Shown here one piece after another: positions 5,759 through 7,277 of a stretch of 7,277 nt of DNA. How positions within the stretch are numbered: position 1 is the stretch's first letter; every line of letters starts with the position of its first letter. The translations under genes and the position numbers were made by a program. A model generated the notes under the pieces. That model saw only the letters and a program-made list of their open reading frames with translations, had not been told where the DNA came from and searched no databases. Origin of the DNA: an uncultured Muribaculum sp. (GTDB taxonomy: Bacteria > Bacteroidota > Bacteroidia > Bacteroidales > Muribaculaceae); NCBI GenBank assembly GCA_947573015.1, contig CANPDS010000130.1:1-7277 (forward strand), given 5' to 3'.

Positions 5759-7277
5759 ATGAAACTTAACTTCAACATTGATTACCGCACCAACTGGGGC
5801 GAGTGGCTCTATATCGTGGGCGACTGTCCGGCGCTTGGAGGCGGCGATGAGTCGATGGCCCGCAAGCTCGAAATGGACGGCATCGGTCACTGGACTCTCA
5901 ATATAGATCTTCCTGAGGAGACCGAGGCGTTTGACTATCGCTACATCGTGCGTCACGACAATGGTTATGTGCGTCATGAGTGGGGCGATCCGCATCATTT
6001 CGAGCCGGGACTCGGTGTGCCAGGATATGAAATCTACGACCGTTGGCATGACATGCCGGCCGACAAGCCTTACTATTCATCGGTGTTCACCATGTGTATG
6101 AATCGCCGCGACCATCGCGACGAGGCGCTTCCTGTGGTAGGCGGCACGGTGACAATCGATGTCGAGGCACCTATGGTAGGCACTGACGAGGTGGTGGCCA
6201 TATGCGGCGACGATGAGACGCTCGGCGCATGGGATCCGGCGAAGGCTGTGGTGATGAACGACCATGACTTCCCGCGATGGCGCGTGAGCCTCGACTTGCG
6301 CGAGGTGTCTCTGCCGTTCCGATATAAGTTTGTCGTGCTCGACCGCACCACACATGCCCTGAAAGCATGGGAGGGTGGCGATAACCGCGTGATGAACATC
6401 GTGCCGGAGCATAAGCACAGCGCGCTGATGGTGCTCGGCCAGCGTATGGTGAATTCGCGTCCGGCATGGCGTTGTGCAGGTGTAGCCATACCCACATTCT
6501 CCGTGCGCAGTGAGGGCGATTTCGGCGTGGGCGACTTTTTTGATCTTATGAAGATGGTCGACTGGGCTGTGGCCACAGGACAGAAATTTCTTCAGATACT
6601 GCCCATCAACGACACCACGATGACCCACACGTGGACCGACTCATATCCCTACAACGCTTGCTCCACGTTTGCGCTGCATCCTATGTACATGCGTCTTGAG
6701 GAGCTTGGTGTGCCGGCCGATCCTGCCAGGCGCCAGTATTACGAGGATCTGCGCCGTGAGCTCAATGCCAGTCCGACTGTCGAGTATGAGCGTGTCAACA
6801 ACGCCAAGAATGAATATATGCGCGAGATCTTCGCACAGCAGGGAAGCGCTACGCTCGATAGCCCGGAGTTCAAGGAGTTTTGCCGCGTGAATGCCGTATG
6901 GCTGCGCCCATATGCCGCTTTCTGCGTGCTGCGCGATCTCAACGGCACCCCTGATTTCAGTAAATGGGGCGAGTATGCCGTCTACGATTCGGTGATGGTC
7001 GATGCCTTTATGGCCTCACATGCCGATGAGATCAACTTCGTATGCTATGTGCAGTATCATCTCGATCGCCAGATGCGCCGCGTGCACGACTATGCACAGG
7101 CTCATGGCGTGGCTTTCAAGGGCGATATCCCCATCGGCATATCGCGTGACAGCGCTGATGCGTGGATCAGTCCACGTCTGTTCAACATGGACTGTCAGGC
7201 CGGTGCGCCACCGGATGATTTCTCGGTGCTTGGGCAGAACTGGGGATTTCCTACCTACAACTGGGAGGAGATGGCCC
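5759..7277 (+). CDS. malQ: 4-alpha-glucanotransferase with two N-terminal CBM20 modules (C-terminus beyond window)
   Basis: The first 506 codons are present and the frame is open at the window end. Residues 1 to about 105 form a CBM20-type starch-binding module (RTNWGEWLYIVGD, PALGGG). A second one lies at about 128-215 (VVAICGDDETLGAWDP, LPFRYKFVVLD). The GH77 domain begins near residue 235 (PAWRCAGVAIPTFSVRS) and shows FGVGDF, FLQILPINDT, SYPYNACSTFALHP, GDIPIGISRDSADAW (from residue 455) and AGAPPDDFSVLGQNWGFP (from about 481). These are standard amylomaltase blocks. The nucleophile Asp and the other catalytic acids lie further on and are cut off. The enzyme moves alpha-1,4-glucan chains between acceptors during starch, glycogen or maltodextrin use; no signal peptide is seen, so it is cytoplasmic. 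The full length of such fusions is near 900 residues. Confidence 0.95.
   Translation, partial: MKLNFNIDYRTNWGEWLYIVGDCPALGGGDESMARKLEMDGIGHWTLNIDLPEETEAFDYRYIVRHDNGYVRHEWGDPHHFEPGLGVPGYEIYDRWHDMPADKPYYSSVFTMCMNRRDHRDEALPVVGGTVTIDVEAPMVGTDEVVAICGDDETLGAWDPAKAVVMNDHDFPRWRVSLDLREVSLPFRYKFVVLDRTTHALKAWEGGDNRVMNIVPEHKHSALMVLGQRMVNSRPAWRCAGVAIPTFSVRSEGDFGVGDFFDLMKMVDWAVATGQKFLQILPINDTTMTHTWTDSYPYNACSTFALHPMYMRLEELGVPADPARRQYYEDLRRELNASPTVEYERVNNAKNEYMREIFAQQGSATLDSPEFKEFCRVNAVWLRPYAAFCVLRDLNGTPDFSKWGEYAVYDSVMVDAFMASHADEINFVCYVQYHLDRQMRRVHDYAQAHGVAFKGDIPIGISRDSADAWISPRLFNMDCQAGAPPDDFSVLGQNWGFPTYNWEEMA

Noticed and set aside
5699..7277. Several minus-strand frames of 60-183 codons opposite the glucanotransferase gene
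   Set aside because: They are antisense shadows caused by codon bias in a GC-richer gene; their translations are rich in His, Arg and Cys and match no family.

Overview
The window looks like chromosomal DNA of a gut-type Bacteroidales (Bacteroidota), possibly a Muribaculaceae-like member; the family is a guess. The order rests on several sequence signs: promoters of the TAnnTTTG type without clear Shine-Dalgarno sites, an archaeal-type glycogen debranching enzyme with a Bacteroides-like N terminus, a 4-alpha-glucanotransferase carrying two starch-binding modules, and lipoproteins with Q at position -2 of the lipobox.

Layout from left to right. Positions 1-937 (minus) hold the N-terminal 312 codons of a glycogen debranching enzyme, with a promoter near 1128-1159 and a leader of about 185 nt containing a hairpin. 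Positions 1220-2197 (minus) encode a YegS/BmrU-type diacylglycerol/lipid kinase, with its own terminator (about 1170-1209) and promoter (2285-2292). Positions 2293-2764 contain no believable gene. Instead they carry two copies of a 105-nt three-hairpin repeat in head-to-head orientation.

Positions 2765-4411 (minus) are an AT-rich island. In transcription order it holds the broken C-terminal end of an HEYGH-motif protein (zinc-metallopeptidase-like, of the kind found as C-terminal domains of Bacteroidales polymorphic/Rhs-type toxins), overlapped by ATGA with a lipoprotein gene, then a second, paralogous lipoprotein gene. I read this as a decayed toxin tip followed by candidate immunity lipoproteins. 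The toxin fragment can be restored on paper by removing one base at each of two places.

Positions 4573-5511 (minus) encode an EamA/DMT-type ten-helix transporter, followed by a perfect 16-bp hairpin that probably ends its transcript. Positions 5759-7277 (plus) encode the first 506 codons of a CBM20-CBM20-GH77 4-alpha-glucanotransferase (MalQ), divergent from the transporter and cut by the window end before its catalytic residues.

The two carbohydrate genes at the edges act on alpha-1,4/alpha-1,6-glucans (glycogen or starch breakdown and disproportionation) and probably serve the same metabolism, though they are separated and on opposite strands. The lipid kinase and transporter look like ordinary housekeeping genes. 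The most interesting parts are the toxin/lipoprotein remnant and the paired structured repeats.
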